DNA of 64,000 bases, taken from positions 28,874,993 to 28,938,992 of the forward strand of contig NC_084668.1 in the NCBI RefSeq assembly GCF_028389875.1, in the 5' to 3' direction. The translations under genes and the position numbers were made by a program. Each line of letters opens with the position of its first letter. Position 1 is the stretch's first letter. A model generated the notes under the pieces. The model was not told the origin of the DNA. It worked only from the letters and a program-made list of their open reading frames with translations, and did not search any database. Shown here piece by piece: positions 1 through 13,009 of this stretch. This DNA comes from Rhea pennata (lineage: Eukaryota; Chordata; Aves; Rheiformes; Rheidae).

Positions 1-2905
1 TTTTCACTTTTCAGGAATCTTTCTTTATTCATAGTAAGAAACTATTACTTCTTCTAAGGTTCCTGTCCCTTTTTCAAATAAAAAGGAGAATAATAAAAAT
101 AATAGAGACTTTCATGTCAAGTTCAATAGTGCACTTAGACATGTCAATACACTGTAAAATGTTCACTTCCAGTTTTATTAGACTTTTCTTTGTTCCTAGT
201 AGATATGAGGTCTTCTCCGTTCCCTGTTACAGAAGAATTAAAAAGATGTGATGTCAAGGTATTTTGAGGTGTTTTGGTTATGAATCAGTTCAGAGAATAT
301 TAAAGCAGTCATTGACTTAGCTTTAGAAAAGGAGGGGAGGGGAAGGGAAGGAAGAAAAAAATTGAAATCAGCTGAGTAGGCCTTTTCCAATATAATTCTC
401 TGTGGAAGGAGAGGCTAGTTCACTGAAAGAGAGAAAGAAATCCTAGGCTAGTCAGCCACAAACGCAGCCTAATGGTAGGTGAATATTCCTTGATATTTAC
501 TTCAGGTTGATCTTTCAAACATCTCAAAATTCAGACTGAGTTTTAGAAAACCTGAGAAAGTGTTGACAAGAGATACTAAAATCATTAATGTTGCTCTGGA
601 TCCAACTTTTTTATTATATTGAAAATTTTTTAGTAGTTTTGAAGTCAATTTGAAGAGTGGAAAACTATTAGGCTGGAATATTTTTTTTCAAAATGTTTTA
701 CACCTCACTATAAAATGGTGATGATTGTCACATGAAACAGGGCAAACTATAGAACTCATGTCAGAATATGTCTTCATCCAGAGCACAACAGGAGGTGTTT
801 ATTGGAATGCGAATGTAATCTGTGGAATTAGTGGAATATTCAGTTGATCTGAAATCCCCATTTACTTTGGGATATTCAAATACTTCCTTCATTCTCTTTT
901 GTTTTTTCATGGTGAAGAGATCAATGCAAATCAATATGTCTTTTTTTAATCAATGATCCTGAATGAACATGTTTTTTATCCTGCAAACAAAGTGAAAGTT
1001 TGTAACTAGGTGTCTTCTTGTTCCTTCTGGTCTGTCCTTGGGAAATCAGTTCCCAGGGATGGGGTATGAGTACGTGGCTGTGATGTTACTGATCAGTTTG
1101 CCTTAAATGCTAGTCTGTAAATTACAGCAATTGAACAGCTAATTCTCATAGAACCCTGGTTTTGGTGCATCCTTTTGTAGCATGGCTGGCTGGTCTTGGT
1201 TAACCTTCTCAGCTGTTCTAAGTTATGTTTGTGAACTCTTTAAGTTACTTAAATCTGTTCACATTGTATTGTGTCTCAGAAATATGAAGAAATACTACTT
1301 CTTAAAGGCTCGTATTTGGTCATACTTTTCTCTAAAAGCATCTACAGTGCCGTTTCATTTTTACAAAAGTGAAAAATTAGAAAAATGTACTTGACGTGTG
1401 ATTGAGATGTTTTAGCTAAAATGAAGTGGGAAAGTCTGTACAGGATAGGGTACTTGCATTGTGTAGTCTCTTCATGGTAGAGATGTGTATCAGTACTTGT
1501 TTTGTGAGACTTCATAGCCCAGAACACGTACCATTGTGCTGAGAATACTAAGTAACTTGCGAAATCTGTTGTCCTAGTTCAAACAGGTCATTATTATCCA
1601 TGAGCAAATACAAAGCTGATAATTAGTGACCACTAAGCTTCCTTTTAGCTATTCTCTTGGCCTGAATCCTAAAGACACTACAGTAGGAGAGCAGAAATGG
1701 AGTCTTGGGGATTGTTTTAAGTGCTGAAGTCTCCCTCCCTTAACTAACTTCCTCCTTTGTCACAGACACAGCTGATTAGATAGGAAAGCATGCTGGCTGG
1801 CGCCTTCCCATCCTGATTGTTTTTGTACCTCAGTGCTGTGTAGTGCTGGGTCATGTTCCTATTCATTTTTTCATGACCTTTCCTCATTACACCCTTTTTA
1901 ATTGCAACATGTTTCTGTGACCTTGGAGTCCTACTGGCCAATTCAAAAGATCAGATATTCTGTTTTTAAGATACCTCCTGAAAAGGCTGGAAACATGATG
2001 AAATTTTTCAGCAAGGAAGTTTGTATGTGTTACATTTACTTTTTTGTCGTATAATATTTGGTTTAGTGCTATAGAACATTTTTCAGATGTGCTTTAAAAT
2101 TTCCATCTTAGTCTTTGTACAAAAGTTCCATGCAACTATTACTATATGAATATTGACTCATAAATTTTTTCAGCCTACTAGCAACTTACTGAATTCATGT
2201 ATTAAATGCTTCTTGATTACAAATGCTTTGTATTTGGGGATAAGTGTGGCTGTTTTATCAAATACTGCATAATGGTATAATATTGGTTAAGTATCTTTCT
2301 TGGTTTCATAGGTTTTCAGTCCTGCTGTTTTACTGCTTGTTTCTATTCTGACTTTGTATATTTCTGCCTAAAAATCATACTATTGTAGTGGCTTTGGCAT
2401 CATATCTGTGCAGCCACTAATGAATTAAATATAATGTTGAATTTTTATTATAGTCAATAAACTGAATTAGACGTGTAGCTGTATATGGTCTGATGTGTTT
2501 TCCCACATTCATATATACTTGAATAGGTATTTTATTTTGATTGTTGGATTTGTTTTATGTTTTTATTCACAAGTTCCATATGCAAATTTTCAGTTGATAT
2601 TCAAGTAGTTTAAAATGTATTTCTGTCCTTTATTGGTGAGAAAATGGATCATAACTGTTTAAAATTACTTCCTTCCTATCAGAAACTGCCTTCCTATCAG
2701 GTCCAGAGCCAAAAATGAAAGATATCGAAATTGTACAGTATATTTTGAGAAAATATAAAGTGTGTTTACCTGCGTAAAAGTACAAGTACACGTTGTTACA
2801 GGTCCGTTCTCCCTGAATTCTAAGAGGACCGGATGTGAGGCACTCCTAGCCAGAAGTTGTGTAACCTGATTTGTGTGGCACTGAGCCTGAATTAACATAC
2901 CTTAC
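1..2905. other. No gene recognised
   Basis: AT-rich sequence with only short open frames lacking protein-like features. A purine-rich run lies near 330-360. No repeat family was recognised. Confidence 0.5.
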
Positions 2906-3028
2906 CTCGCAGTATTGAGTTAATGCTGCTACATGGCTTCCGGATTGGAGCTTTCTCAGATCCAGCCAGCTGGGTGGAGCGGATACACGACTATCTGCCT
3001 GCAGCCCTGTCAACACGCACTTAATGCT
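2906..3028 (-). other. Candidate minus-strand exon in a GC-richer patch
   Basis: On the minus strand, acceptor cacctttcaaaccttttcag and donor GCGAG/gtaagg bound 123 bp. The exon is phase 0 to 0 and fully open (41 codons), including KCVLTGLQADSRVSAPPSWL and DLRKLQSGSHVAALTQYCE. The plus strand of the same patch also has splice-like ends (2,913-3,045) and a protein-like IELMLLHGFRIGAFSDPASW, but with a stop before its donor. I recognise neither. Confidence 0.25.
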
Positions 3029-4289
3029 CTGAAAAGGTTTGAAAGGTGAGGTGTGAGCATTCCATACATAAACCAATACAGGCTTTATAAGAGCATTGTA
3101 TTTAGGTAGGTTGCAACTGTGAATGTTGAGAGATGTGAGGTATATCCTCATATATGTGAATGTTGGGTGTATGAGACGTATCCTTTAGGTATCTGATAGT
3201 CAGATAAATTGCTTTTTCAGAGCTCTCCCTAAAGACAGAAGTAGAGAAGAAAAAAGTAGAAGATGGTAAACCTTGGTTCATCCAGATCCCTACATTTGGA
3301 TATAAATTGCCTTGCCGTAGACATTCTGACATTGATATATTTTATTATAAAATCCAGTACCAGATGCAGAGGCAGATGTAACATTGGTCTAAATGAGGGG
3401 ATTCTTGGAACTACATGTTCCCTTTATCTTTTCATCTGGAATCCATGCCTCAGAGTGTAACTAGACTTCTTTATACTTCACCAATGGTAGATATAAGCCA
3501 TAAAGTTGACATACTAATATAAGCTAGGGACACGCAAGGGACCTTTATCTAAATAGAGACATTAAAGAGGCTCCAGTGACACTTCCTTTCCATATTTCCT
3601 CTTACTTCTCCAGCTCATCTGCAGAAGAAAAATGTCCAGGATATCTCAGCACCTTTGTCGTCAGGTTCAGTTCTTTGAAGCCATTAATTACAGATATAAA
3701 CCAGAATAGTCCTGGTACTGAAAGGGAGGGACAGTGGTCACAGAATATGGAGGTGCAAACATTTCTTTATTTTAAGTGTGGCTTTACTTTTGAAAACAGT
3801 ATAATTTGAAACATAATAATATGAGAGTAGAGTACCTAATAGCAGAACTCCTTTAAATAAAATCTTACTGCTTGGTATTCATGAAAAATGGATGGGGAGG
3901 TTTTTCTAGCTAGCTTAAAATATACTTGAAAGGCAGAACTTCCATTTACAAGAACATTGAGCTTCAGAATGATTTAAAATATTGTTTTTGTTTCTTGTTA
4001 ATTGTAATTTTAACTTCATGTGGTGATTACCAAGCTAATACTTCTTTTCTAGAAGAACATACTTCTTTTTTAAAAAGAAGAGATCAGTGCAAGCTCATGA
4101 CACTAATAACTAGTGCTGAGTGAAGCACTTTTCTGTAGTCAGTTGTTTTGGAATGAAGCATGATTTTTAAGTTTCTCAGAGAATTCTCTCTAATAGGATA
4201 GACAACTTTAGTCAGAATTAACATTTATGTCTTCCAGCCTTTCCGCTATTGAGTTATTGAATTGCTGAAAAGTAATATATCAAATATAT

Positions 4290-4290
4290 C

Positions 4291-4327
<37 letters not shown>

Positions 4328-4367
4328 GTATATATAAAATATATATTTTTTATATATATATAAAATT
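4290..4367. repeat. (TG)n(TA)n microsatellite
   Basis: Compound tract: about eight TG units followed by about 20 TA units with small interruptions. Confidence 0.95.
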
Positions 4368-4547
4368 TGTTTCTTAAAATAATGTTAGTTCTTATTCCAT
4401 TATATATGTGTTAAATACCTACTGACACCAAAGGATTCAATTCCTCTGACTCGAACATAATTTTTCTAATGGCAGCAGAAAAACAATCTTTTGTCTTGTA
4501 GCTAAAACACACAAATATAAATTAGAGGAAGAATTTTGAAGAGAACT

Positions 4548-4682
4548 TGGCGTTAATGGAGATATTCGAGGCCCATCTGGATGCAACCCTGTCAACCATG
4601 CTCTAGGTGACCCTGCTGAGTGGGAAGGTTGGACTAGATGATATCCAGAGGTCCCTTCCAACCTCTTGCTGATTCTATGGTT
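4548..4682 (+). mobile_element. CR1 LINE 3' end
   Basis: Matches the avian CR1 3' UTR in sense orientation: gagatattcgaggcccatct, gcaaccctgtcaaccatgct, ctaggtgaccctgctgag, then ttggactagatgatatccag, aggtcccttccaacctc and a terminal gattctatgg. It is a 5'-truncated insertion of about 135 bp, typical of CR1. Confidence 0.9.
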
Positions 4683-4868
4683 AATCAAAATATGCTACTA
4701 CTGGTTAAGGGGAAGTCTGTCTTGTGTTTCAGCTGAAACAGTCCCTTGCCGATGGCTTTTGAAAATCTCTCTCAAAAGATCAGAAGAAAATTTCTCAAAA
4801 GAATTGTGTGTTCTGTTGACTCTTCATTGCTTTCTTTATAACTTGAAAAACCTATTAAACCTGGCTAA

Positions 4869-4894
4869 ATATATATATAATTTTGTGTGTGTGT

Positions 4895-4931
<37 letters not shown>

Positions 4932-4978
4932 TATATATGAACCATACTATATATATATATATATGTATGTATGTATGG
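4869..4978. repeat. TA/TG/ATGT compound microsatellite
   Basis: Runs of TA broken by a short TG run and ending in ATGT units. Confidence 0.95.
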
Positions 4979-5187
4979 TTCATATAACCATAACCATAAA
5001 TATCGTTATATTTAGTTCATTGATACACCAAATATATGTATTTGGTTCATTGATTACAGTCATTTCAGTGACTTCCATTGATACCCTGCACTAATGCAGG
5101 CTCTTACAAATAAAGCATGTACAAAACACATGATTTGTGCCTTTGAAAGCCTTTTTTTTAAAGTAATTAACAACAATCTAGTGAAAA

Positions 5188-5218
5188 TATATATATATCT
5201 ATATATATATATATATTT
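5188..5218. repeat. (TA)n tract
   Basis: About 15 TA units with one interruption. Confidence 0.9.
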
Positions 5219-5346
5219 TCTCTCCTAGCAGGTGATCTCAAAACACCTTATGAAGTGTTAGGTAGCTCATGGAAGTAAGTTGTTTTACAAATCTTACTGG
5301 TTTTCATTTTGCAAAAAGAATATGAAAAACATGCATTGTTCTTTAG

Positions 5347-8300
5347 CTGCTTTGGAAATGCGCAGGTTGGTATAAGCCAAATTTATGCTGAAGCAGGAGA
5401 CAGTGATGAAAACTCCATTCCTTGTAATGACTTTGTAGGAGATGCTAAAAAGTGAGTAGCTACCTACCTCTTCTGATGCTCCCCAGTGATAATCATCACA
5501 CCATCATACTCCAAACAGTGCCTTCAGCACCATTTCTGGAAACAGTTTCTGTTGTTCCTGTTCTGGCTTTTTCTGATGATACAAAATAATATGGGAAGAA
5601 ATGCTGTTTGTGAAAAATATTTCCAAGAGTACCAAATTGGTGAAACAGACTGAAAAGTGACAAGAAAGTCAAAAGAAGTTTTCTTATCTGAGCCCAGGTG
5701 GCTTAGCGCATCTCCTGGACCATCTTTTTTAAGAATTGAAATTACATTTGAACCAGAGATCTCTAAGACATAAATATATAGCCTAGGAATAGTTCGTTGG
5801 GCATTTACAACATTTGACTCAATTGATTAGTTTAATTAGCATGATTAAAATATTGTGTGCTTTCAGTATTAGATACTTAATTAGTAAGTTGGCAGGTATG
5901 ACAAGTAGGGAGGACATTTCCTCATGGTTGACAATTCATTGAGTTGAATGCCAACAGCAAATCTAGAATCCCTTAACTGCCATTAATTAATTATCAGGAA
6001 ATACCCGGCTTGGGTGGAGAGCTAAGATTTCCCTGGACAGAACTGTGCTCTTTCCTAAAAGATCTTGTTTATCCATGTGCTCGGTGATCTTATTCTTTAT
6101 TATAAATTCTCACTATGTATATGGGATAGTCTAAGAAACAACTTAGAGGTAACAGTGTTACTGTTACAGAGGGCAGTGTTTCCAAAATCATTATCTACAA
6201 GAGTGTGCTAAGTGCTGATAAACTGTATTATGCATTTATTCTTCATGCAAGTTTGTTAATAAGATACATGCTTGTGATATGGACATTCTGGAGATGACTG
6301 GTGTATTTGTTCAAAATGCTTAGTAATCAATATTCTAATATAACATTTGTGAATGTGAAGTGTTATACAAAAATTAGGATTCTTGTTTTACTTCAGAAAT
6401 AGGATATTAAGTGGTGTTGTATTAGAAAAAAATGGATATGGTAAAATAGGGAGATGATTGGAGTGTCAAACAGTTTTTCATACTGAAAGTACCTTCAAAT
6501 TCCATTGAATGAGTTTGATAACTTGAGAATTTCTTTTAATCCTGGTGATAGAATGGCACATACAGATCTTTGACTTCATAAATCTTTATTTGATTTATTT
6601 TCTTACCTGTTCAGGTTTATTAACTGTTTTCAAAAGTTTCATCTACTGGGACTTTAGGAGAAATACAGTTATTCTACAGTTATATTACATCTCTTTACAT
6701 ATTTAAAGTCAAATATTAGTGAATGAAAATTTATTTAAATTTTCCTGAGAGCCATTTCATTTTTTTATTTCATTGTATTCAGACTGAATATGGAAATGTT
6801 CGGTTTCTTACTTAAATTTTGCGCATCTTTTGCAAATTGAAAGCTCTGATTATTTGTGTGTGTGTGTGTGAATATGTACTTAGGTAAAAATACAATCTAG
6901 AAACTGTGTAAATCAGGAAGTAATCGTGAGAGAATTCCTAGAGCTATAAAATAAGTCATGAAAATTATCAACCTATAGTAGTTTCCTACTACAATTTAAA
7001 ATAAGTTCTAAATTGACATTTAGACATTAATAGCTTTGTTTTATAGTGTCTTATTAATTCTGCTTATTTTAGATACTACTGTGATGATCAAAAAAAGTTT
7101 GCAGAGATTAACTTGTTTTTGTCAGAGGTACTAATCTAATTTAAATATATATTAATCAGTAATCCTTTTGAGTTTTATTTTGGATGCCTACTTTCTATAA
7201 AGCGATAGATTATTTGAGCAGAAAATGTCATACCAAGTGATTTTTTTTTCTCTCCTACGTAAAATAGGCAGCTTTTGCCACTAACAGAGGTAGAAAACGT
7301 CTTATGGAGGAAAAAAATTAAAAGTTTATTGCTGTTAGGATTTGGGAGTTCATTGATACCCTGTGACCAGAATTTTCAGATGCATCTCATGATGACACTT
7401 CAAGTTGCTCAGATTTGGACATATGCGTTTTAAATTAAGAAGGTTTATGACCCCAGAATTATAGCATCAAAAGCCATCAGTTTATCTCAAAGATAGTGAA
7501 GAGGTTGTGAATTTCTTTTTCCTCTTCTAGTATCTGAGTGCGACAATAGCCCCATCTCAATGTTTCTTTTGGGTCTTTGGGCTATTACCTTTAAAAAATT
7601 AATAATGTCAAAAAGTCTTCCATTATGCTTCAGGACTAAGTTAGAAAATGTTGTTAAGCACTAACTGCAGTAGAAAAGAAAAAAGTGATGTAGCACCTTT
7701 CATCTACCAAAGATGATCAAAATGCATTAGAATGATTATCACATGGAGATCTTAAGGATCTTTTCTGTCTATACAGTAGCTCTCACAGAGAGCTCTTGAT
7801 ACAGTGGAAAGTAGTCAGGATGGAAATCTACTAATAGATGATGATAGGTAACTGTATTTTATTGACAAAGATAAAAGGGCTCCACTGTAGGAGCTCAGCA
7901 GAGCTTCTCAGAATTTATATTTGAGTGAAATAGCTTCTTACCCTTCCTTTTAGATAGCTCAAGGTCTTTCTCTTACAACTTTTTTGCTTCTGGGAGCAAA
8001 GGGAACTTGAAAATAGATTTAATTTTCTGCTCTGGTTATGTATAAGTCAAATTCATGTAAGATACACAAGGTATTTTTAAAACTCAACAAAATATTGCTA
8101 TTCAAGGCTCTCACCATTAACGTTGATTTTTTTTAAACTGAGAAGTTTATTCCAGATTTATTTAAAAAAAAAAAAATCTTCAAATTAGTATAATTTTTCA
8201 GGCAGTATATCAGTATTATCTGCCAATTAACAGGTAATATTAGGTTCGAGTTTCAAGAAAAAGTAAAAATGCTTTAGTCAGTTTAACTGACTTTCATTTT

Positions 8301-8601
8301 ACATTTTAGAATATTTAGGAGATCTTTGATATGTGTGTATTTATACAGCTTTTTGTTTTCCTAGAGAAAAGAGTGCCTGAATAAAGATACAGGCGTTTTG
8401 AGGTACTAAATTTTCAGTATATGTTTATTGTTTTATATTGCATTTTTTTTGCTTTCTCATTATCCCTCCTTCAACAGAGATACAGAGTTATATCTGGAAT
8501 GTACTTGGACGCATTCAAAGTTCAATATTTCAAATTTTTTGGGAGCCCCCAAAGCATTAGCCCTCCCTATTGTTTCAAGCTGGAATGATAAAGATACTTA
8601 G
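5347..8601 (+). other. Candidate four-exon chain ending in a stop codon
   Basis: Segments 5,347-5,451, 7,073-7,127, 8,365-8,402 and 8,478-8,601 each have an AG before and (the first three) a GT after. They join in phase with no stop until TAG at 8,599. Readings: CFGNAQVGISQIYAEAGDSD and NSIPCNDFVGDAKK; YYCDDQKKFAEINLFLSE; RKECLNKDTGVLR; DTELYLECTWTHSKFN onward to WNDKDT. An AATAAA follows at 8,835. Two of the donors are weak (gtacta), the exons are short and no domain is recognised, so chance cannot be excluded. Confidence 0.2.
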
Positions 8602-8840
8602 AGAGAGGAAACAGAATTATCCCATGGCACAGTTCATAACAAGAAGGAATACGTATGAATTTATATTAACATTTTTTCATTTGCATTTTCTAAACTTTAT
8701 GTTAGTATGTACAAACTCAAACATAACAAATTCAGCTGTGTACTTTAGACAACAAAGGCAGATAATTTATTTCAGTCTATACTACATTAAGAGAGTTTTA
8801 ATGTATTTTTGAGTGTTATCAAAAAGTTATAAAGAATAAA

Positions 8841-11500
8841 AGTTTCACTGTATTTCACTATTGACATTCTAAATGCTTAGCACTTTCACATCTTAATTAA
8901 GTTTAAAAGTACCAGTTTATTCATTTCAATTGATGTTTACCAATTATTGATAGAGGAATTATTTTTAGACACATTTCAAATGGACCCCAGGTAGTTTAAA
9001 TTACACTTTCATAGTGTGCTGGCATACTCTTCGATTAAATAACATCAGAATTTGGTAAGGATTTGATGAAGTCATTTCCTGCATACTGTTCAGAAGTAGA
9101 CTTGAGAGAATGTCAGAATTGGTAGTAATCAAGGAATAGTTCTCCAGCTATTCTTTTCTTGGATGTGGAATATTTTTTTTCCATGTCTTAACAGCATCAA
9201 CAGGAGATCTTTGAGTACTACTGTGTTCTCCATCACTGGACTTTTAACAAAGTGCATATATGAAGATAAAAAGTTATTTTAGGCGGTGGTCCAGGAGGTA
9301 AAGAAACAAATGGTACTGAGAAAAAAAGGGGGAACCATAGGAAGTGTCCAGTAAAATAGTTAATTTCCTTATATTTTTTAAGAGTGAGTTCCCACACGTT
9401 CGTTTTGAATGTAATTGTATTATATTCTTTTGAAAAACCCTTAAGAAGCAGCTTATACTAGAGAAGCCATTGAACCACTGGAACTTTGACTTTTCTTTAA
9501 TAAAATAATTCAGGCTTATTCTTCCAGAGTACTGTGTCTCAGAATTTTAATATGTTTAGGAAGAAAAGAAATTCTTACGTATCTTTAAAAACTAAAGAAT
9601 ACAGTTATTATTCAATAGTAGTTGTTTAAGCAGTGTTTCTGTGGGACAGGAAAAACTACTGATAAGAAACAATGTAGTGCAGTGGTAAAGATCTTACGAT
9701 TGTGGGCTTTTCAGTGATCATTATAATAATTCACATGCTTTCATAATGGAGCAAAATGTCTCATACTTACAAATAAAGGGTGGATCTTACTGCATAAACT
9801 ATATACAATGCTTTCCAAGCTTTTTATTTAGATGCTGTTTAAATGTGCCACTCAAGTTCTGCTATCACTGAAGTGAATGGCACAACTTCAAAGAGAGCAA
9901 GAACGCACCCGTTGTATCTGGTCTAGTAGAGATACAATGGGACAATGACTACAATAACATTTTCATTTCTTCAGATGTAAACTTAAGGAAAGGAATGTAT
10001 TCTAAATTTTCTGAGTGGAACAAGCCTAGTAAGTATTGTAGTATACTTATTTTTCTAATGAAGATGGAATTACAGCTTTTGTTTGCAGCCACCTTGCATT
10101 CAGAAGATTCAGCCTTTTCTTTTTAATCAGTGTAAATTATGTTTCTGTTGGAAAAGCCAGTACCATGTATCCTAAAACATAGGGCTGCCAATACTTTGAC
10201 CCTATCTTAGTTCCTAAAATTAACAAAATGATTAATACCATTATTAGATCCTGAACCCTTGACCTGTTAATTTAGAGATTTAGAATTATGGATGGGAAGC
10301 CTAAATGCTATGATACTAGCTGTAACACATTCTTAATAAGGAAAAGTGACTTTATTTTAAACATGTTCTTAGTTTACCAGTGCAGTTACCATTTCTAGAA
10401 TGTATCAGGAGAGGTCAGTAGGAGTGTCAGTAGGAGACCAAAGATAATTAATTACTGAAAGGAAGTTAGATGATTGATATTGCAGTATTTATTACATGAA
10501 AATAGGCCTCTTATGTTTCTTGTAGATGATGCAAACAAAACTTTTTGATAAGTCTGAGAATAAATAGACATAAGATCTATGTTTTGTGAGCCTCTGACAC
10601 ACAGCTGTTCTGCCATGCAGTAGTTTCACACAACAAAAAGTACAGCACTGTCAAATTTGACACAGCAATGTACTTCTATTTAACATAACACATTTTCAGA
10701 TTTTCAAGATAGAGATGATATACATAAATATATGCTTTGTACCTTACCAGTACAATGATTAGTGTTACTGTTATAGGAACAATAACTCTTGGTCAGATAA
10801 GGATCAGGAAAAAAGGTTCTAGAATTGCTGGTGGATATCTTGTAATTTAATTGATTTATTGCTTTTTTTTTTTTTTTTTTTTTTTGTCGTCTTGGCATTT
10901 TATATCATAATTGCACCCTGAAGCTCACTAGAAAGTTAGAAGAATAAATAATTTTTTTATATGACATATTATAATACAACTTAGAGTGTGTCTGATTCAG
11001 TTTGCAGGTATGTTTTTATATTATTTCAGTTCAGAAAGGTATTGAATTATGTGAAGGTGGATATGAGAATATTACTTTAGAGTTTCATATAAGCTGTTAT
11101 CCAGTAACACTCCAGTATATTCCACTCTGGTGACAAATTTTAGCTGATAGGGGTTTTTGTGGTTTTGTCATTGGTTTTCCAGAAGCCAGATGAAATCTGT
11201 AGGCAACAATCAGGACAGGCTGGGAATACATGTGTGTAATTACAGGAGAAAGGCTCTTGATCTTCAGCATCTTTACCAATTCCAAAACAAGCGAGACAGA
11301 AAGTGCATAGCTTCAGTTTTCAGTCCTGTAGTGTTTGCAGGGCCAACAGTCATGGGATTAAAGTTGTGTTGTTTTCACTACCAAAGCAGACAAATTTAAT
11401 GTGCATCATTGGTACATGTTGTCCTCAAGAAGGTTTGAAGGCAGAGTTGGAATTTTCCATCACTTCAAAGATTAGACACACTGTTCCATGCAGTAAACAA
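8841..11500. other. No gene recognised
   Basis: AT-rich spacer between the candidate chain at 5.3-8.6 kb and the SINE. Apart from the T23 run nothing was recognised. Confidence 0.5.
10863..10885. repeat. Homopolymer T23
   Basis: Uninterrupted T run. Confidence 0.95.
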
Positions 11501-11508
11501 CAATATTA

Positions 11509-11646
11509 TTGTAGTGGTTATCACATCTGCTTTACACACTGAAGGTCCTGGGTTCAAGCCCCAGTGGAATAAGCACTAGGAAATCTTTGGGAGATTGGAC
11601 TAGGTGATCTCCAGAGGTCCTTTCCAACCTTACTGATTTTGTGATT
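11509..11646 (+). mobile_element. tRNA-Val-derived SINE with CR1-like tail
   Basis: Head (11,509-11,572): resembles tRNA-Val(TAC), with A box gtagtggttatc, anticodon loop TTTACAC after TCTGC, and T arm CTGGG-TTCAAGC-CCCAG then tgg. The anticodon 3' stem is mutated and the acceptor end has decayed, so it is not a working tRNA. Tail (11,583-11,646): the CR1 3' end ttggactaggtgatctccag, aggtcctttccaacctta, ending ttttgtgattct. Head and tail are only about 10 nt apart, which fits a polymerase III SINE mobilised by CR1. A chance CR1 insertion beside a tRNA pseudogene is the alternative. Confidence 0.75.
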
Positions 11647-12988
11647 CTGATTATAATACTTTACTGGATTCAATTCAGCCTGCTGCTTTTACCTGCAATA
11701 TATAGAATAATAATTATTAAAAAAATGTTTTCTGTGACATGAAATAATTTGCTGTTCTACTTTAATTGCCCATTTTAAATACTTATTTTTTTCTTTTAAT
11801 TACTCTATTGTCTTTCAATGTAGCCTACTTTATTGTCTGCTATTCAGAATTCTCTCTTCTGGGTGAAGGGAGGAAGACTTAGCGATATCGGTGATTGTCT
11901 GGAGTAATTCTAATCTTTAAATTTAGCCAAATGGTAGCCTTTCTTTTAGCAAAGATGTTACCAGTGTATTTATTCTATATGCTAAGCAAGCTTTGGATTT
12001 AATCTAAAGCTATATTCTGCAGGATTATTTATATACACATATACACACAGCTGGTCCTACTGGAAAGAAAAGACAAATATAAATCTTAGCATATCTACCT
12101 CAGTCTATAGAGGTGAAAGCTAAAATTTAACTCAAAGAAATTATATAGAAATTATATAGAATTATTATATTAGATGTCTTCTATTGATGTTACAGAGAGG
12201 ATAAGGACTAGATTGAGTAAAAGGCTAATTTTGCTTAAGACCTCAAAGTAGATTCTTGACACAAGGACTGTTTACTATAAAATAGATGCATATGTTTCAA
12301 AGACGGGATCAGAATGACAGTATTTATGTAAGTGGTCTGTAACGATTAATTGGCTATTATCTTCTGGTGGTACGTGAAATATTCTGTTTACTCTAAAGGA
12401 GAGGTAGAGAAATCCTAGCTACTGTAAAAGCTGAAGGTGAAAGCAAGAGAGCCATGTCTCAACTCCCAGGGTGGGAAGAGAGACTGAATTATTAAACAAA
12501 TTATATATTTGATCACCTCTGTATTTCCTTCTTTGAAAGTGGAAATTTCAACAATCAAATTTTGCAGGACCTAGATCTTGACATAATGAATTTAGTAATC
12601 ATATCAAAAATCAAAGCATAGAGGCCAAATATTTAATTTATGATTCCTGATTGCTGGCTTTAGCCGAACACTGAGATGGAAGTGACCAGGAAGGCTCCTC
12701 TCAACTGTGGATGTTTTGGAGTCGAGAGGATACAGAAAGGTAACACTGTGTCAATGGACAAACTTCTCCAGTTTAAGCTGCAAAAATGAGTCTTTGTATT
12801 TCAGTTTGAAATTTGGATGAATCCGTTTCGGTCGGTTCTTCCATTGGGTTCATTAGACTTTCTGAGCTTAGCCTGAAGTCCTTTGTGTTTGATATGGAAA
12901 TTTCTAATTGTTTATGAAGTTTATCTTTCTTTTCAAGTAACCATACAGCCCTATAAAGGCAAAGATGCCATATCATGGGTCCCTTTTT

Positions 12989-13009
12989 AAAAAAAAAAAA
13001 AAAAAAAAA
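12989..13009. repeat. Homopolymer A21
   Basis: Uninterrupted A run. Confidence 0.95.

Noticed and set aside
4666..5094. 142-codon open frame
   Set aside because: Made largely of the TA/TG microsatellite, giving a YIYIY-type low-complexity translation.
5461..5580. Minus-strand exon suggested by a gtaggtag donor
   Set aside because: All three frames contain stops between the nearest acceptor and the donor.
11509..11572. Functional tRNA-Val gene
   Set aside because: The anticodon stem is mismatched, the acceptor stem has decayed and a CR1 tail is fused to it.
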